Shown: piece by piece, positions 5,376 to 5,464 of the stretch
Layout: each line of letters opens with the position of its first letter
How positions within the stretch are numbered: position 1 is the stretch's first letter
From: Bacteroidales bacterium
Lineage (GTDB): Bacteria; Bacteroidota; Bacteroidia; Bacteroidales; Dysgonomonadaceae
Reading direction: 5' to 3'
Length of the DNA stretch: 5,464 nt
Assembly: GCA_012518155.1 (NCBI GenBank)
Contig: JAAYTC010000169.1
Span: 1-5,464, forward strand
Program-made: the position numbers and the translations under genes
Notes under the pieces: generated by a model
Told to the model about the DNA's origin: nothing
What the model saw: the letters and a program-made list of their open reading frames with translations, nothing else
Databases searched by the model: none

Positions 5376-5464
5376 ATGGACAAATCAATCAAGAAAGTCG
5401 TTTTACTGGGTTCCGGCGCCCTCAAGATCGGACAGGCGGGGGAGTTTGATTACTCCGGTTCGCA
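5376..5464 (+). CDS. carB: Second carbamoyl-phosphate synthase large subunit paralogue, N-terminal fragment; cut by right window edge
   Basis: The 29 complete codons starting at ATG 5376 encode a CarB N-terminus: MDKSIKKVVLLGSGALKIGQ followed by AGEFDYSGS. This is the first nucleotide-binding loop of the carboxyphosphate half. By my count 24 of 29 residues match the upstream CarB, and 74 of 89 bases match, including an exact 31-base run up to the window edge (5434-5464 against 1961-1991). It is not a copy of the same gene: codons differ and it has Gln20, the usual family residue, where the upstream CarB has Glu. Both are of the CAD-like GSGALKIG type. It lies 167 bp downstream of carB on the same strand, probably in the same operon. 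Whether it is full-length or active cannot be seen here. The alternative, a truncated remnant left by duplication, remains open. Confidence 0.88.
   Translation, partial: MDKSIKKVVLLGSGALKIGQAGEFDYSGS

Overview
The window looks like a chromosomal segment from a member of the Bacteroidota, most likely the order Bacteroidales. The large subunit protein is of the CAD/CPS1-like type that I associate with this phylum. A TAnnTTTG -7 promoter box of the Bacteroides type precedes carA, no convincing Shine-Dalgarno sequence precedes most starts, and the spacers are AT-rich while the genes are GC-richer. The assignment rests on sequence style, not on a database search.

Layout: (1) bases 1-392, minus strand, hold the N-terminal 130 codons of a family-4-type glycosyltransferase that runs off the left edge. 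(2) A divergent, AT-rich spacer of 272 bp carries two adjacent inverted repeats, a likely carA promoter, and a four-codon upstream ORF that overlaps the carA start. (3) carA (665-1744, plus) encodes the glutaminase subunit of carbamoyl-phosphate synthase. (4) A 158-bp spacer holds a perfect 17-bp direct repeat flanking a 101-bp segment with two mutually exclusive hairpins and an 18-codon ORF. (5) carB (1903-5208, plus) encodes a complete 1101-residue synthetase subunit. (6) A 167-bp spacer contains a possible 36-codon ORF. (7) A second carB paralogue starts at 5376 and runs off the right edge.

CarA releases ammonia from glutamine and passes it to CarB. CarB uses two ATP and bicarbonate to make carbamoyl phosphate for arginine and pyrimidine synthesis. 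One carA followed by two carB-type genes suggests either two alternative large subunits sharing one glutaminase or pathway-specialised isoenzymes. The C-terminal regulatory domain of the complete CarB keeps five of the six residues I recall forming the N-acetylglutamate pocket of vertebrate CPS1. Together with the unusual leader between carA and carB, this is the most interesting part of the window. I see no mobile element, CRISPR array, rRNA or tRNA. The core content is ordinary metabolism; the interest lies in the paralogy, the allosteric domain and the spacers.
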